NCBI GenBank assembly: GCA_002403855.1
Contig: DHIO01000026.1
Coordinates: forward strand, 55,351 to 67,802
Origin: Acidimicrobiia bacterium UBA4744
Lineage (GTDB): Bacteria > Actinomycetota > Acidimicrobiia > Spongiisociales > UBA4744
Reading direction: 5' to 3'
DNA: 12,452 nucleotides
Below are positions 1 to 7,382 of the stretch, in pieces. The translations under genes were made by a program, and so were the position numbers. Within the stretch, counting starts at the first letter, position 1; every line of letters starts with the position of its first letter. Below the pieces are notes generated by a model. It saw nothing but the letters and a program-made list of their open reading frames with translations, made no database searches and had not been told where the DNA came from.

Positions 1-558
1 CTGGATGAGTTCATGCAGATGATGATTGCGACGGACCCCGATCTCTCCAGCCACGGCTCCCGCGTCGCGACGCTCTCCGCCTCCCTCGCCGACTACCTCG
101 GGCTCGATCGGGATGACCGCCGCCGTCTCCACATCGCAGCACATCTCCACGACATCGGAAAGATCCGGATCGACGCCGCGGTCGTACAGAAACCCGGCCC
201 CTTGACCAGCGACGAATGGGAACAGATGCGGAAGCATCCCCTGGAAGGTTTCCGAATTCTCGACGGGTTGGTTCATCCCGGCATCTCCGACACTGTGATC
301 GCTCACCATGAGTGGTTCGACGGCAGCGGGTATCCCTTTGGGCTGCGAGGAGAAAGTATCCCGTTCCCCGCTCGCCTCCTTCTCGTAGCGGACGCCTACG
401 ACGCCATGACCAGCGACCGACCCTATCAAGCGGCGCTATCCGCCGACTATGCGTTCGCCGAACTCCGGCGCTGCGCCGGAACCCAGTTCGACCCCGCCGT
501 GGTGGAAGCCATGCTGGCCATCGCACCAGCCATGCCCGAAGCAGCGCTGGCCGGCTGA
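1..558 (+). CDS. HD-GYP domain c-di-GMP phosphodiesterase, 5'-truncated by the window edge
   Basis: C-terminal part of an HD-GYP protein; this class hydrolyses the second messenger cyclic di-GMP in the cytoplasm. The frame is open from base 1 (LDEF before the first ATG at 13), so the true start and any N-terminal sensor or receiver domain lie outside. In the visible 185 residues the family metal and substrate motifs are intact: H18, H50-D51 in HLHDIGK with K54, H79, H102-H103 in HHE, D107, the GYP signature at 110-112, and D131/D134 in ADAYDAM. The visible part is essentially one complete HD-GYP domain ending about 20 residues after its last helix, so catalytic activity is likely. Specificity for c-di-GMP over another dinucleotide is inferred from the family only. 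The gene ends 71 bp before lhr on the same strand; lhr appears to have its own promoter, so they need not be co-regulated. Confidence 0.9.
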   Translation: MDEFMQMMIATDPDLSSHGSRVATLSASLADYLGLDRDDRRRLHIAAHLHDIGKIRIDAAVVQKPGPLTSDEWEQMRKHPLEGFRILDGLVHPGISDTVIAHHEWFDGSGYPFGLRGESIPFPARLLLVADAYDAMTSDRPYQAALSADYAFAELRRCAGTQFDPAVVEAMLAIAPAMPEAALAG

Positions 559-617
559 GAGGCGCAACCAAGTCGGCGATCGTCTGGTGAGGCACAGCCT
601 TTGTCGGTGGCGTCTCC

Positions 618-630
618 TAGCCTTGTCGTG
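618..630 (+). promoter_or_regulatory. Putative leaderless promoter -10 box of lhr
   Basis: TAGCCT at 618-623 matches the actinobacterial TANNNT -10 pattern and ends 6 nt before the GTG start at 630. The expected transcription start would therefore fall on or next to the start codon. No Shine-Dalgarno is seen before the GTG. No convincing -35 element is visible about 17 bp upstream, which is common for this promoter class. Inferred from spacing, and supported by the same arrangement at the UspA-like gene. Confidence 0.5.
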
Positions 631-3600
631 TGAATTCGCTGGCGACCTTCTCCTCCGCCACCCGGGCCTGGTTCGAATCGTCGTTTGCCGCACCTACCGA
701 AGCGCAGGAGCGCGGATGGCCGGCTATCGCCGGCGGTGTCCACACTCTGATTCATGCTCCGACCGGCTCGGGGAAGACCCTGGCGGCGTTTCTTTGGACG
801 CTGGATCAACTGCTCCACCGCCCGACTCCGATCGCCCGGGAGCGTTGTCGAGTGCTCTACGTATCGCCGTTGAAGGCACTGGCTCACGACGTCGATCGCA
901 ACCTCCGATCGCCGCTCATGGGGATCCGCCATTCCGCCGCCAGGCTGGGCCTGAACGAACTCCCGGAGATCACCACCTTCTTGCGTACCGGGGACACCCC
1001 GGCGGATGCCCGCAGACGCATGCTCCGTAGTCCACCGGACATCTTGATCACCACCCCGGAGTCTCTGTATCTGATGCTCACGTCCCAGGCTCAGCAGACC
1101 CTTGCCACCGTCGAATGGGCGATCATCGATGAAGTCCACGCGGTGGCGGGCTCGAAACGAGGCGCCCATCTGGCACTCTCGCTCGAGCGGCTCGAAGAGA
1201 TCACCCACCAACCCCCACAACGGATCGGTCTGTCCGCCACCCAGCGCCCGCTAGAGACGATCGCCCGGTTTCTCGGCGGCGGCCAAACCCAACCGGACGG
1301 CGCCTGGTCTCCACGCCCCGTGGAAATCGTCGATGTGACCGGTGGCAAGGAAATCGACGTCGAGCTGATCGTCACCGTTGACGACATGGCCGCTCCTCCG
1401 CTCTCACCCGTTCCGGAAGGCCCGACGCCCGGAGGTTTGGACCCTCCCGGACGACAGCCGCCGGCGAGAGCAGGGATCTGGCCGTCGATATACCCGAAGT
1501 TGCTGGAGCTGATCGAACAGCATCGATCCACCATCGTGTTCGCCAACAGCCGCCGTCTCGCCGAACGCATCTGTGCTGAGATCAACCTCCTCGCCGGGAG
1601 CGAGGTGGCTCGTGCCCACCACGGTTCGGTGTCCCGCGATCAGCGAATTGCCATTGAAGAGCAGCTCAAGAGAGGCCGGCTTCCCGCGGTCGTCGCCACG
1701 TCGTCATTGGAGTTGGGAATCGACATGGGAGACGTGGATCTCGTACTCCAAGTCGAGTCTCCGGCCACCGTCGCCAACGGCCTGCAGCGAGTGGGAAGGG
1801 CCGGCCACCAGGTAGGCGCTCCCAGCCGGGCCAAGGTCTTCCCGAAATACCGCGGCGATCTGATCCAGGCTGCGGTCGTGGTCGACGGCATGTACCGGCG
1901 GGCCGTGGAAGCCACCAGAATCCCGCGCAATCCATTGGACGTCTTAGCCCAACAACTCGTGGCTACCGTCGCCGATGCGACCTGGAAGGTCGACGACCTC
2001 TACGCCATGGTGAGACGCGCCGCCCCCTATGAGGAACTCGGTCGCGGTCCTTTTGAAGCCGTCTTGGACATGCTGGCCGGCCGGTACCCATCCGACCTCT
2101 TCTCGGAACTCCGTCCCCGGATCGTTTGGGACCGGGTCGCTCAGACCGTGACCGGTCGCGCAGGCGCCCGCATGCTGGCGGTCACCAATCCCGGCACGAT
2201 CCCGGATCGGGGTCTGTACGGAGTCCATCTGCCGGATGGAGGGCGGGTTGGAGAACTCGACGAGGAAATGGTCTACGAGTCGCGCCCGGGCGACTCCTTC
2301 ATACTCGGATCATCTACCTGGAAGATCGTCGAGATCACCCACGACCGCGTCGAAGTAGTACCGGCGCCCGGTGAACCGGGCGCCACGATGCCGTTCTGGC
2401 ACGGTGACATGATGGGCCGGCCCCTCGAAACCGGTCGAGCACTCGGAGCCTTCGTGAGGACAATTGGCTCTCTCGAGCCCGACGATGCGATGACGAGATT
2501 GCAGGACGACTACCGGCTCGACGAGTTGGCTGCCAAGAACCTGATCGCCTACCTCACCGAAGAACGCGAAGCGACCGGCATTCTCCCCACCGACCGCACT
2601 CTCGTCCTCCAACGATTTCGTGACGAGATCGGCGATTGGCGTGTGGTGTTGCTATCCCCATTCGGAGCGCGGGTTCACGCTCCGTGGGCGATGGCGCTCA
2701 CCCAGATGCTCAGGAACCGGTTCGACGTCGATGTGATCTGGGCCGACGACGGGATTGCCTTCCGTTTCCCCGACGCCGACGCGGCACCGGGCATCGACGA
2801 CCTCTCCCTGGACCCAGACGAAGTCGAGGATCTCGTGGTGGAGTACCTCGGCAACTCGGCTCTGTTCTCGGCCCGTTTCCGGGAAGCTTCGGCTCGCGCC
2901 CTCCTGCTCCCAAGACAGCGACCGGGGGGCCGGACTCCGCTGTGGTTGCAGCGACGCCGAGCTTCCGATCTCCTGGCGGTGGCCAAGGACTTCGGATCTT
3001 TCCCGATTCTCCTGGAGACGTACCGCGAAGTCCTGCAAGACGACTTCGACGTGCCCGCCCTGATCGAAGTCCTCAAGGATCTCCGGTCTCGCCGGATCCG
3101 GATGGCAGAAGCCGACACCAGCGCGGCAAGTCCCTTTGCGGCGTCACTGCTCTTCGAGTTCGTTGCCGCCTATCTCTATGAGGGCGACACGCCCCTCGCC
3201 GAGCGGAGGGCGGCGGCCCTGACGCTCGACCGCGAGCTACTTCGCGAACTCCTCGGCGAAGGGGAGCTGCGGGAACTGCTTTCCGCCGACGTGGTGCAGT
3301 CCGTCGAGCTGGAGCTGCAGGCCCTGAGCCCCGACCGCCGCGTGTCGGGCGGGGATGCAACCCATGAGCTGCTGCGGAGTCTCGGCCCCATGTCGACGGA
3401 GGAGGTGGCGGCCCGATCTCGCGACGAAGACCCTACGGGAGTCGTTCGGGAACTCGAAGCAAACCGCCGGGTGATAGCCGTCCGGGTGGCCGGCCGGGAG
3501 CAATGGGCGGCTGTGGAGGACGCCGGCCGGTTGCGGGACGCGCTCGGCACCGTCATACCGCCGGGGGTGCCGGACGTCTTCCTCGAACCCCTGGCGGATC

Positions 3601-5042
3601 CGCTGGGCGACGTTGTCGGTCGGTTCGCCCGCACCCACGGCCCCTTCACGGTTTCCGACGCCGCTGCTGCGCTCGGTCTCCCCGTCGCCGTCGTGGCGAA
3701 TCAACTCGCCGTCCTCGAAGGTGCCGGCCGGATCACCCGGGGAGCGTTTCGCCCGGACGGTCGAGCCCAGGAGTGGGTCGATGCGGACGTGCTTCGCCGG
3801 CTCAAACGGCGCTCATTGGCTGCCCTCCGCGAGGAAATCGAGCCGGTAGATCAGTCGGCCCTGGGCCGGTTCCTCCCCACCTGGCACGGCGTGAGAATGA
3901 GGGCCGGGCCTCGACACCAGGTCGGCCTGGTCGATGTCCTCGAGCGACTCCAGGGTGCCGTCATCCCAGCCTCGGTGCTCGAGCCGGACCTCCTGCCTTC
4001 ACGCCTCGACTACCGGCCCGACATGCTCGACCAGCTGACGGTGGCCGGCGAAGTCGTTTGGGTAGGCCGCGGCCCGCTCGGTGCGAGAGATGGCCGGTTG
4101 TCGCTCTACTTTCGCGATCACCTTCCCCGCTTGCATCTCTCGCCGGAGCTCGAGCCTCCCGACGGCTTTCTCCACGAGCGCCTTCGGCAACATCTGGCCG
4201 ACCGCGGAGCGAGCTTCTTCGGTGACCTTTACGCGGCAGCGGGCGGTGGGGACCCCGAAGAGGTCCTCGACGCTCTGTGGGACCTGGTGTGGGCCGGCGA
4301 AGTGACCAACGATTCGCTCGCGCCGCTTCGCGCCTTCCTGACCGGCAGACGTCGGCGCCGCCAGCGAAGACCCATCGTCCAATCGAAGTTCTCTCCTGCC
4401 GCGGCCGGTCGCTGGTATCTCGTTGCCCAGCTCCTGGAGCCGTCACTCGACCGGACCGTCGCCGCCACCGCGTGGGCCGAGCAGTTGCTGGAAAGACACG
4501 GGCTGGTTACTCGCGATCTGGTCGCCGCCGAATCGATTCCCGGAGGTTTTTCGGGTTTGTATCCGGTCCTGGCGCGAATGGAGGAAACCGGCCGAGTACG
4601 TCGGGGATATTTCGTGGAAGGCCTGGGGGGTGCCCAGTTTGCGTTGCCGGGAGCCGTCGATCGACTGCGACAGATGGAAGCAACCGGTGAGGTCACCGTC
4701 CTAGCGGCGACCGACCCGGGTAATCCATACGGTGCGGCACTCCCGTGGCCCGAGCAGGCCGGCGGAAGAGCCGGGCGCTCGGCCGGCGCCTACGCGCTGC
4801 TGGTCGACGGTGTTCTGGCTGCCTTCGTCGAACGCGGGAACAGGCGAGTGCTCGCGTTCGGCGAGGATCCGGATTTGCTCCAAGGCGTAGCGGAGGGACT
4901 CGTCGAGGTTGCCCGGCGCCGGAAGCGTATGACGGTTGAGAGAATCGACGGCGTCTCGGCCGGCGAAACCCTGCTGGGCCGAATCCTCCGGCAGAACGGC
5001 TTCACCGACTCCTACAAGGGCTTGGCCTACCGGCCGAGGTAG
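630..5042 (+). CDS. lhr: Lhr-type ATP-dependent superfamily 2 helicase, full length
   Basis: Large helicase of the Lhr family. Characterised members are ATP-driven 3'-5' translocases that unwind DNA and RNA:DNA hybrids and are linked to DNA repair. SF2 motifs are intact in the first 400 residues: PTEAQ at 22-26, Walker A APTGSGKT at 43-50, SPLKAL at 79-84, TTPESL at 141-146, DEVH at 167-170, SAT at 202-204, motif IV around 301-313, motif V ATSSLELGIDMGDVD at 356-370 and motif VI QRVGRAGH at 386-393. The remaining roughly 1,000 residues match the layout of mycobacterial-type Lhr: winged helix, beta-barrel and a long C-terminal region of tandem winged helices related to AlkZ. A proline-rich linker lies between the RecA domains (about 255-283), and an RRRRRQRR basic run at 1240-1247. 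The GTG at 630 is chosen because the conserved N-terminus begins just after it and a -10 box sits 6 nt upstream. At 1,470 residues it is full length. Confidence 0.96.
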   Translation: MNSLATFSSATRAWFESSFAAPTEAQERGWPAIAGGVHTLIHAPTGSGKTLAAFLWTLDQLLHRPTPIARERCRVLYVSPLKALAHDVDRNLRSPLMGIRHSAARLGLNELPEITTFLRTGDTPADARRRMLRSPPDILITTPESLYLMLTSQAQQTLATVEWAIIDEVHAVAGSKRGAHLALSLERLEEITHQPPQRIGLSATQRPLETIARFLGGGQTQPDGAWSPRPVEIVDVTGGKEIDVELIVTVDDMAAPPLSPVPEGPTPGGLDPPGRQPPARAGIWPSIYPKLLELIEQHRSTIVFANSRRLAERICAEINLLAGSEVARAHHGSVSRDQRIAIEEQLKRGRLPAVVATSSLELGIDMGDVDLVLQVESPATVANGLQRVGRAGHQVGAPSRAKVFPKYRGDLIQAAVVVDGMYRRAVEATRIPRNPLDVLAQQLVATVADATWKVDDLYAMVRRAAPYEELGRGPFEAVLDMLAGRYPSDLFSELRPRIVWDRVAQTVTGRAGARMLAVTNPGTIPDRGLYGVHLPDGGRVGELDEEMVYESRPGDSFILGSSTWKIVEITHDRVEVVPAPGEPGATMPFWHGDMMGRPLETGRALGAFVRTIGSLEPDDAMTRLQDDYRLDELAAKNLIAYLTEEREATGILPTDRTLVLQRFRDEIGDWRVVLLSPFGARVHAPWAMALTQMLRNRFDVDVIWADDGIAFRFPDADAAPGIDDLSLDPDEVEDLVVEYLGNSALFSARFREASARALLLPRQRPGGRTPLWLQRRRASDLLAVAKDFGSFPILLETYREVLQDDFDVPALIEVLKDLRSRRIRMAEADTSAASPFAASLLFEFVAAYLYEGDTPLAERRAAALTLDRELLRELLGEGELRELLSADVVQSVELELQALSPDRRVSGGDATHELLRSLGPMSTEEVAARSRDEDPTGVVRELEANRRVIAVRVAGREQWAAVEDAGRLRDALGTVIPPGVPDVFLEPLADPLGDVVGRFARTHGPFTVSDAAAALGLPVAVVANQLAVLEGAGRITRGAFRPDGRAQEWVDADVLRRLKRRSLAALREEIEPVDQSALGRFLPTWHGVRMRAGPRHQVGLVDVLERLQGAVIPASVLEPDLLPSRLDYRPDMLDQLTVAGEVVWVGRGPLGARDGRLSLYFRDHLPRLHLSPELEPPDGFLHERLRQHLADRGASFFGDLYAAAGGGDPEEVLDALWDLVWAGEVTNDSLAPLRAFLTGRRRRRQRRPIVQSKFSPAAAGRWYLVAQLLEPSLDRTVAATAWAEQLLERHGLVTRDLVAAESIPGGFSGLYPVLARMEETGRVRRGYFVEGLGGAQFALPGAVDRLRQMEATGEVTVLAATDPGNPYGAALPWPEQAGGRAGRSAGAYALLVDGVLAAFVERGNRRVLAFGEDPDLLQGVAEGLVEVARRRKRMTVERIDGVSAGETLLGRILRQNGFTDSYKGLAYRPR

Positions 5043-5060
5043 TTGTCGTTCTCGGTCGGT
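5029..5060 (+). terminator. Hairpin across the lhr stop codon, possible terminator without U-tract
   Basis: ACCGGCCGAG (5029-5038) and CTCGGTCGGT (5051-5060) form a 10-bp stem with one G-U wobble and a 12-nt loop containing the lhr stop codon (5040-5042). The following bases are GC-rich with no T-run, so this is not a classical intrinsic terminator. U-less hairpin terminators have been proposed in high-GC actinobacteria. It could also protect the 3' end of the mRNA. Confidence 0.35.
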
Positions 5061-5088
5061 CGGCCCACGGTCGGTTTGACAGTTCCAG

Positions 5089-5448
5089 ATGACAGTGATG
5101 ACGCTGCCGTGGCTTCTTGTCGCTCCATCACAGGTCGATCCGTGCTCCGAGGAGGAGTTCCTGCGAATCGTCGACCAGCCGGGTGGAATCTCGCGCCGTG
5201 TCGTCGCGTCCGCCTCGTGGGAGTATCGACGTCATGAGGCCTGCTGCCACTTGCTTCATCTCCAATGCGTAGAGTCGGTGGACGCGGCCGGGATCTCGGC
5301 GCCGGAAGCGGCCTCTGCAGCCTGGCTCGAGGGAGGGCCGACCGTGGCTTCTCGTTCGACACGGTTCCTTCAGTACCGGGCCGGCGTCAACCGAGCCCGG
5401 CCCGTGCTCCGGTTACACCTCCGTCAATCGGTATCGTCACCCCGGTGA
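5089..5448 (+). CDS. Possible small hypothetical protein (119 aa), doubtful
   Basis: Best candidate for coding in the roughly 340-bp gap between lhr and the SDR gene. I do not recognise the product. From residue 19 (nt 5143) to about nt 5346 the codons show the expected high-GC bias: by hand count about three quarters of third positions are G or C, against just over half of second positions. The other frames I compared there do not show this. The N-terminal 18 residues (hydrophobic PWLLV) and the C-terminal third, which runs antisense into the SDR 3' end for 62 bp, look less coding-like. The ATG at 5089 has no clear Shine-Dalgarno; the frame opens at 5080 after a TGA. The middle contains two adjacent cysteines and several histidines but no motif I can name. 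It could be a small real gene, a decayed gene fragment, or a chance open frame. Confidence 0.3.
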   Translation: MTVMTLPWLLVAPSQVDPCSEEEFLRIVDQPGGISRRVVASASWEYRRHEACCHLLHLQCVESVDAAGISAPEAASAAWLEGGPTVASRSTRFLQYRAGVNRARPVLRLHLRQSVSSPR

Positions 5449-6151
5449 TCCACGACGAGGCGTCTGAGCAAAGGAAGAGGACTGCGCCGGTGACGTCACC
5501 CGTTTCCCCCAGCCGTCCTAGCGGATGCAGTCCGGCGGCGCTCTCTTCGTCGGCTTCCCACAGGGCACGGGAGAACCTGGTCTTGACGATGCCGGGAGCG
5601 ATCGCGTTCACTCGCACCGCCGGAGCCATTTCGTAGGCGAGTTGGCGGGTGAGGAAGATCAGGGCCGCCTTGGAGACGTTGTAGGCACCCAACAGTGGTC
5701 CGGGTTGCAGTCCTCCTACCGACGCGACGTTGACGATACAGCCGCCGTGCTCTTGCATCCATTTCCGCCAGGCTTCCCGCGCGAACACCAGTGGTCCTCG
5801 CTGGTTGACCGCCCAGATCTTGTCGATGGCCCCCATCTCGATGTCGAGAATGCTCCCCGCCACGGGATTGGTGGCCGCATTGTTGACCAGGATGTCGAGC
5901 GCCCCAAACCGCTCGATGGCCGCGCCAACCGCGGTCGCGGCGTGCTCGTCATCGTCCGCCCCACCGACCAGAGCCAGGACCCGGTCCTCGTGGCCGATCT
6001 CGCCTACGGCGGTCTCGAGATTGGGCGGCTTCCGGCTGGTGATGACGACTCCCCTCGCCCCGCCGGCGAGCAATTCCGCCGCCACCGCCAGGCCGATCCC
6101 GCGGCTGGCACCCGTCACCAGGGCTACCTTGTCATCCACCCTGAACTCCAT
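5387..6151 (-). CDS. Short-chain dehydrogenase/reductase (SDR), classical type
   Basis: NAD(P)-dependent oxidoreductase of the classical SDR family, cytosolic; substrate unknown. With the ATG at 6151 it has 254 residues, normal for the family. It shows the TGASRGIG cofactor loop at 13-20, NNAA at 90-93, N116, catalytic S144, and Y157-xxx-K161 in YNVSK, so it should be active. The stretch NNAATNPV with the later IVKTRFSRALWEADEE resembles the DHRS4/FabG-like branch that reduces carbonyls or 3-oxoacyl groups; that is a resemblance, not an assignment. The open frame extends 6 codons upstream to an ATG at 6169, but the 6151 ATG has AGGAG 5 nt upstream and gives the usual MEFRVDDKVALVTG start. It lies 64 bp downstream of the flavin reductase gene on the same strand, separated by a strong hairpin, so an independent promoter is likely. 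Confidence 0.93.
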   Translation of the reverse strand: MEFRVDDKVALVTGASRGIGLAVAAELLAGGARGVVITSRKPPNLETAVGEIGHEDRVLALVGGADDDEHAATAVGAAIERFGALDILVNNAATNPVAGSILDIEMGAIDKIWAVNQRGPLVFAREAWRKWMQEHGGCIVNVASVGGLQPGPLLGAYNVSKAALIFLTRQLAYEMAPAVRVNAIAPGIVKTRFSRALWEADEESAAGLHPLGRLGETGDVTGAVLFLCSDASSWITGVTIPIDGGVTGARAGLG

Positions 6152-6156
6152 CCCGA

Positions 6157-6161
6157 CTCCT
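6157..6161 (-). promoter_or_regulatory. Shine-Dalgarno AGGAG that sets the SDR start
   Basis: AGGAG on the minus strand at 6161-6157, followed by 5 nt and the ATG at 6151. It favours this ATG over the upstream in-frame ATG at 6169, because it lies inside the extension that the longer start would add. Confidence 0.7.
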
Positions 6162-6165
6162 AGTC

Positions 6166-6187
6166 CCATTCTTTTGACGGAATGGTA
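6166..6187 (-). promoter_or_regulatory. Inverted repeat overlapping a -10-like box upstream of the SDR gene
   Basis: CCATTC (6166-6171) and GAATGG (6180-6185) are perfect 6-bp inverted arms around an 8-nt AT-rich spacer. On the minus strand TACCAT (6187-6182), a TANNNT -10 candidate, overlaps one arm. Transcription would then start about 13 nt before the Shine-Dalgarno. The arrangement suits a repressor operator over the SDR promoter, but no regulator gene is in the window. A short hairpin in the 5' leader is an alternative. Confidence 0.3.
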
Positions 6188-6196
6188 GGTGGGCGC

Positions 6197-6214
6197 GGCC
6201 CGGGATGCCGGGCC
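6197..6214 (-). terminator. Strong GC hairpin just after the flavin reductase stop
   Basis: GGCCCGG (6197-6203), a 4-nt loop and CCGGGCC (6208-6214) form a perfect 7-bp stem starting 1 nt after the TAG stop (6218-6216) of the minus-strand flavin reductase gene. No U-tract follows. Its position suggests transcript termination or 3'-end stabilisation, separating that gene from the SDR gene. Confidence 0.45.
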
Positions 6215-6215
6215 T

Positions 6216-6734
6216 CTAGTGGCCGCCGCGCCTCACACCGCCGTACTTCATACGAGTGTCGCTCATCGCCGCGACGGGTCCCTCGTAGTCCGGATCCAGG
6301 CCGCCATCAACGACCTCTCCGACGAAGAAGGTGTGGGTCCCGTAGTCGGTGGCACTGTGTACCGTCAGTTCCATCCACGCAACGGCCTCTTCGAAGATGG
6401 GTACCCCCGTCGATGCACCCTCGCGAACCGCCCGGCCGTTGAGAGTGAGACCTTCTTTCCGGGCCGGCTTGGAGAATTTGACGAACGTCCGGGTGTCGGA
6501 TGCGGACCACATGTTGATTGAGAATGCACCGTGTTCGGAGATCAACCGGTGAGTGATCGAGGAGTTGTCGACGCCGATGCCAACCAGCACCGGCTCCATG
6601 GAAACCTGAGTGATCCAGCTAGTCGTCATCGCATTCCATTCATCGCCCGAACGAGAACCCACCAGGGCAAGCGCGTTGGGAATCTTCCACGTCAGCTGGT
6701 TGATCAGCTCATCGGACGGCCGCGCCGCGGTCAT
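6216..6734 (-). CDS. Flavin reductase-like domain protein (FMN-binding split barrel)
   Basis: A 172-residue protein of the flavin reductase-like family, whose members bind FMN or FAD and often reduce flavin with NAD(P)H for a partner monooxygenase. The family core is visible: NAMTTSWITQVSMEPVL at 34-50, where the backbone contacts the flavin phosphate, VGIGVDNSSITHRLI at 51-65, GAFSINM at 69-75, the GTHTFFVGEV strand at 132-141 and a short C-terminal MKYGG at 162-166. The length is normal for a stand-alone reductase. The ATG at 6734 has a perfect AGGAGG (6746-6741) 6 nt upstream. It is divergent from the UspA-like gene, with 61 bp between starts. No monooxygenase is nearby, so the physiological partner is unknown; the SDR gene downstream is the only redox neighbour. 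An independent flavoprotein oxidoreductase role is equally possible. Confidence 0.9.
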   Translation of the reverse strand: MTAARPSDELINQLTWKIPNALALVGSRSGDEWNAMTTSWITQVSMEPVLVGIGVDNSSITHRLISEHGAFSINMWSASDTRTFVKFSKPARKEGLTLNGRAVREGASTGVPIFEEAVAWMELTVHSATDYGTHTFFVGEVVDGGLDPDYEGPVAAMSDTRMKYGGVRRGGH

Positions 6735-6783
6735 ACCGTTCCTCCTGGTTGCTCGCCTTGCCTCAGAGTCTTCACGATCCGTT

Positions 6784-6796
6784 TAGCCTATTGGTG
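6784..6796 (+). promoter_or_regulatory. Putative leaderless promoter of the UspA-like gene, with a symmetric -10
   Basis: TAGCCT at 6784-6789 ends 6 nt before the GTG start at 6796, the same hexamer and spacing as at lhr. The heptamer TAGCCTA (6784-6790) read on the minus strand gives TAGGCT, also TANNNT, which could serve the divergent flavin reductase gene with a leader of roughly 45 nt. No clear -35 is seen in either direction. Confidence 0.5.
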
Positions 6797-7329
6797 TGCA
6801 CATTCTGATTGCCACCGCGGGCGTGCTGCCGACGAGCCCGGTTGCGGATCTGATCAAGCAGATCCTGCCTGCGGAAGGACAGGTGTCGGTCGTCACCGTT
6901 ATCGAGGTTCCCCGTTCGTTTCTCGATGAGCTCGAGTCCGAGAGCTGGCATCCCTTCAGTGACGATTCCGAACGAGCCGAGCGAGAATCGGTCCTCGTCG
7001 ACCGGTATGTCGAGGAGCGGGGACGCAAACTCGTCGAGCCGATCGTGGCGGCGCTTCTTTCGCGGGGCATCGTAGCGAACGGGATCTTCGTAGAGGGTTC
7101 GGACCGGGCCGCTGCCATCTGTGAGACGGCCGAACAGGTGGAAGCCGATCTCATCCTGATGGGAGCCACCCGTCGGCTCTTCGACGAAGGTGCCTGGGAA
7201 AGCATCTCCGGCCAGGTCATGCAGCGCTCGCACCTGCCGCTGCTGCTCGTATCGGGTGCGCCTCGCCCGGCCGAGGAGAGCGACAGCGAGGATCCGACAA
7301 TCGGAGCCCACCAGCCCAGCGACGCTTGA
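6796..7329 (+). CDS. Universal stress protein (UspA)-like, degenerate nucleotide motif
   Basis: A 177-residue protein with a UspA-like alpha/beta fold. It starts with the typical first strand MHILIATAG and has ADLILMGATRR at 117-126 followed by HLPLLLV at 146-152, the last two strands of the fold. Usp proteins are small cytosolic stress-response factors, some of which bind ATP. Here the usual G-2x-G-9x-G-S/T signature is not intact: after G123 the sequence runs TRRLFDEGAWESISGQ without the expected second glycine or the G-S/T pair. ATP binding is therefore doubtful. The C-terminal 25 residues are acidic, Pro/Ser-rich and probably disordered. The GTG start is supported by the immediate beginning of the first strand and by the -10 box 6 nt upstream; no Shine-Dalgarno is seen. 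It is convergent with the lipoprotein gene, 53 bp away. Confidence 0.78.
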   Translation: MHILIATAGVLPTSPVADLIKQILPAEGQVSVVTVIEVPRSFLDELESESWHPFSDDSERAERESVLVDRYVEERGRKLVEPIVAALLSRGIVANGIFVEGSDRAAAICETAEQVEADLILMGATRRLFDEGAWESISGQVMQRSHLPLLLVSGAPRPAEESDSEDPTIGAHQPSDA

Positions 7330-7382
7330 CGGCCCCAACGTCGTCCGGCGCCGCTCAGAACACATCGGCCTCTTCGCACGGC

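Noticed and set aside
447..1220. Long minus-strand open frame (257 codons) opposite the start of lhr
   Set aside because: It lies antisense to the conserved helicase motifs of lhr and its product shows no recognisable domain; long antisense frames are common in high-GC genes.
5076..5081. TTGACA, a perfect -35 hexamer before the small ORF candidate
   Set aside because: No TANNNT or TATAAT-like -10 lies 16-19 bp downstream, so it is probably chance.
5027..5362. Minus-strand open frame of 111 codons in the lhr-SDR gap
   Set aside because: Its third codon positions coincide with the lower-GC second positions of the plus-strand candidate, and the product is Arg/Pro-rich like a shadow frame.
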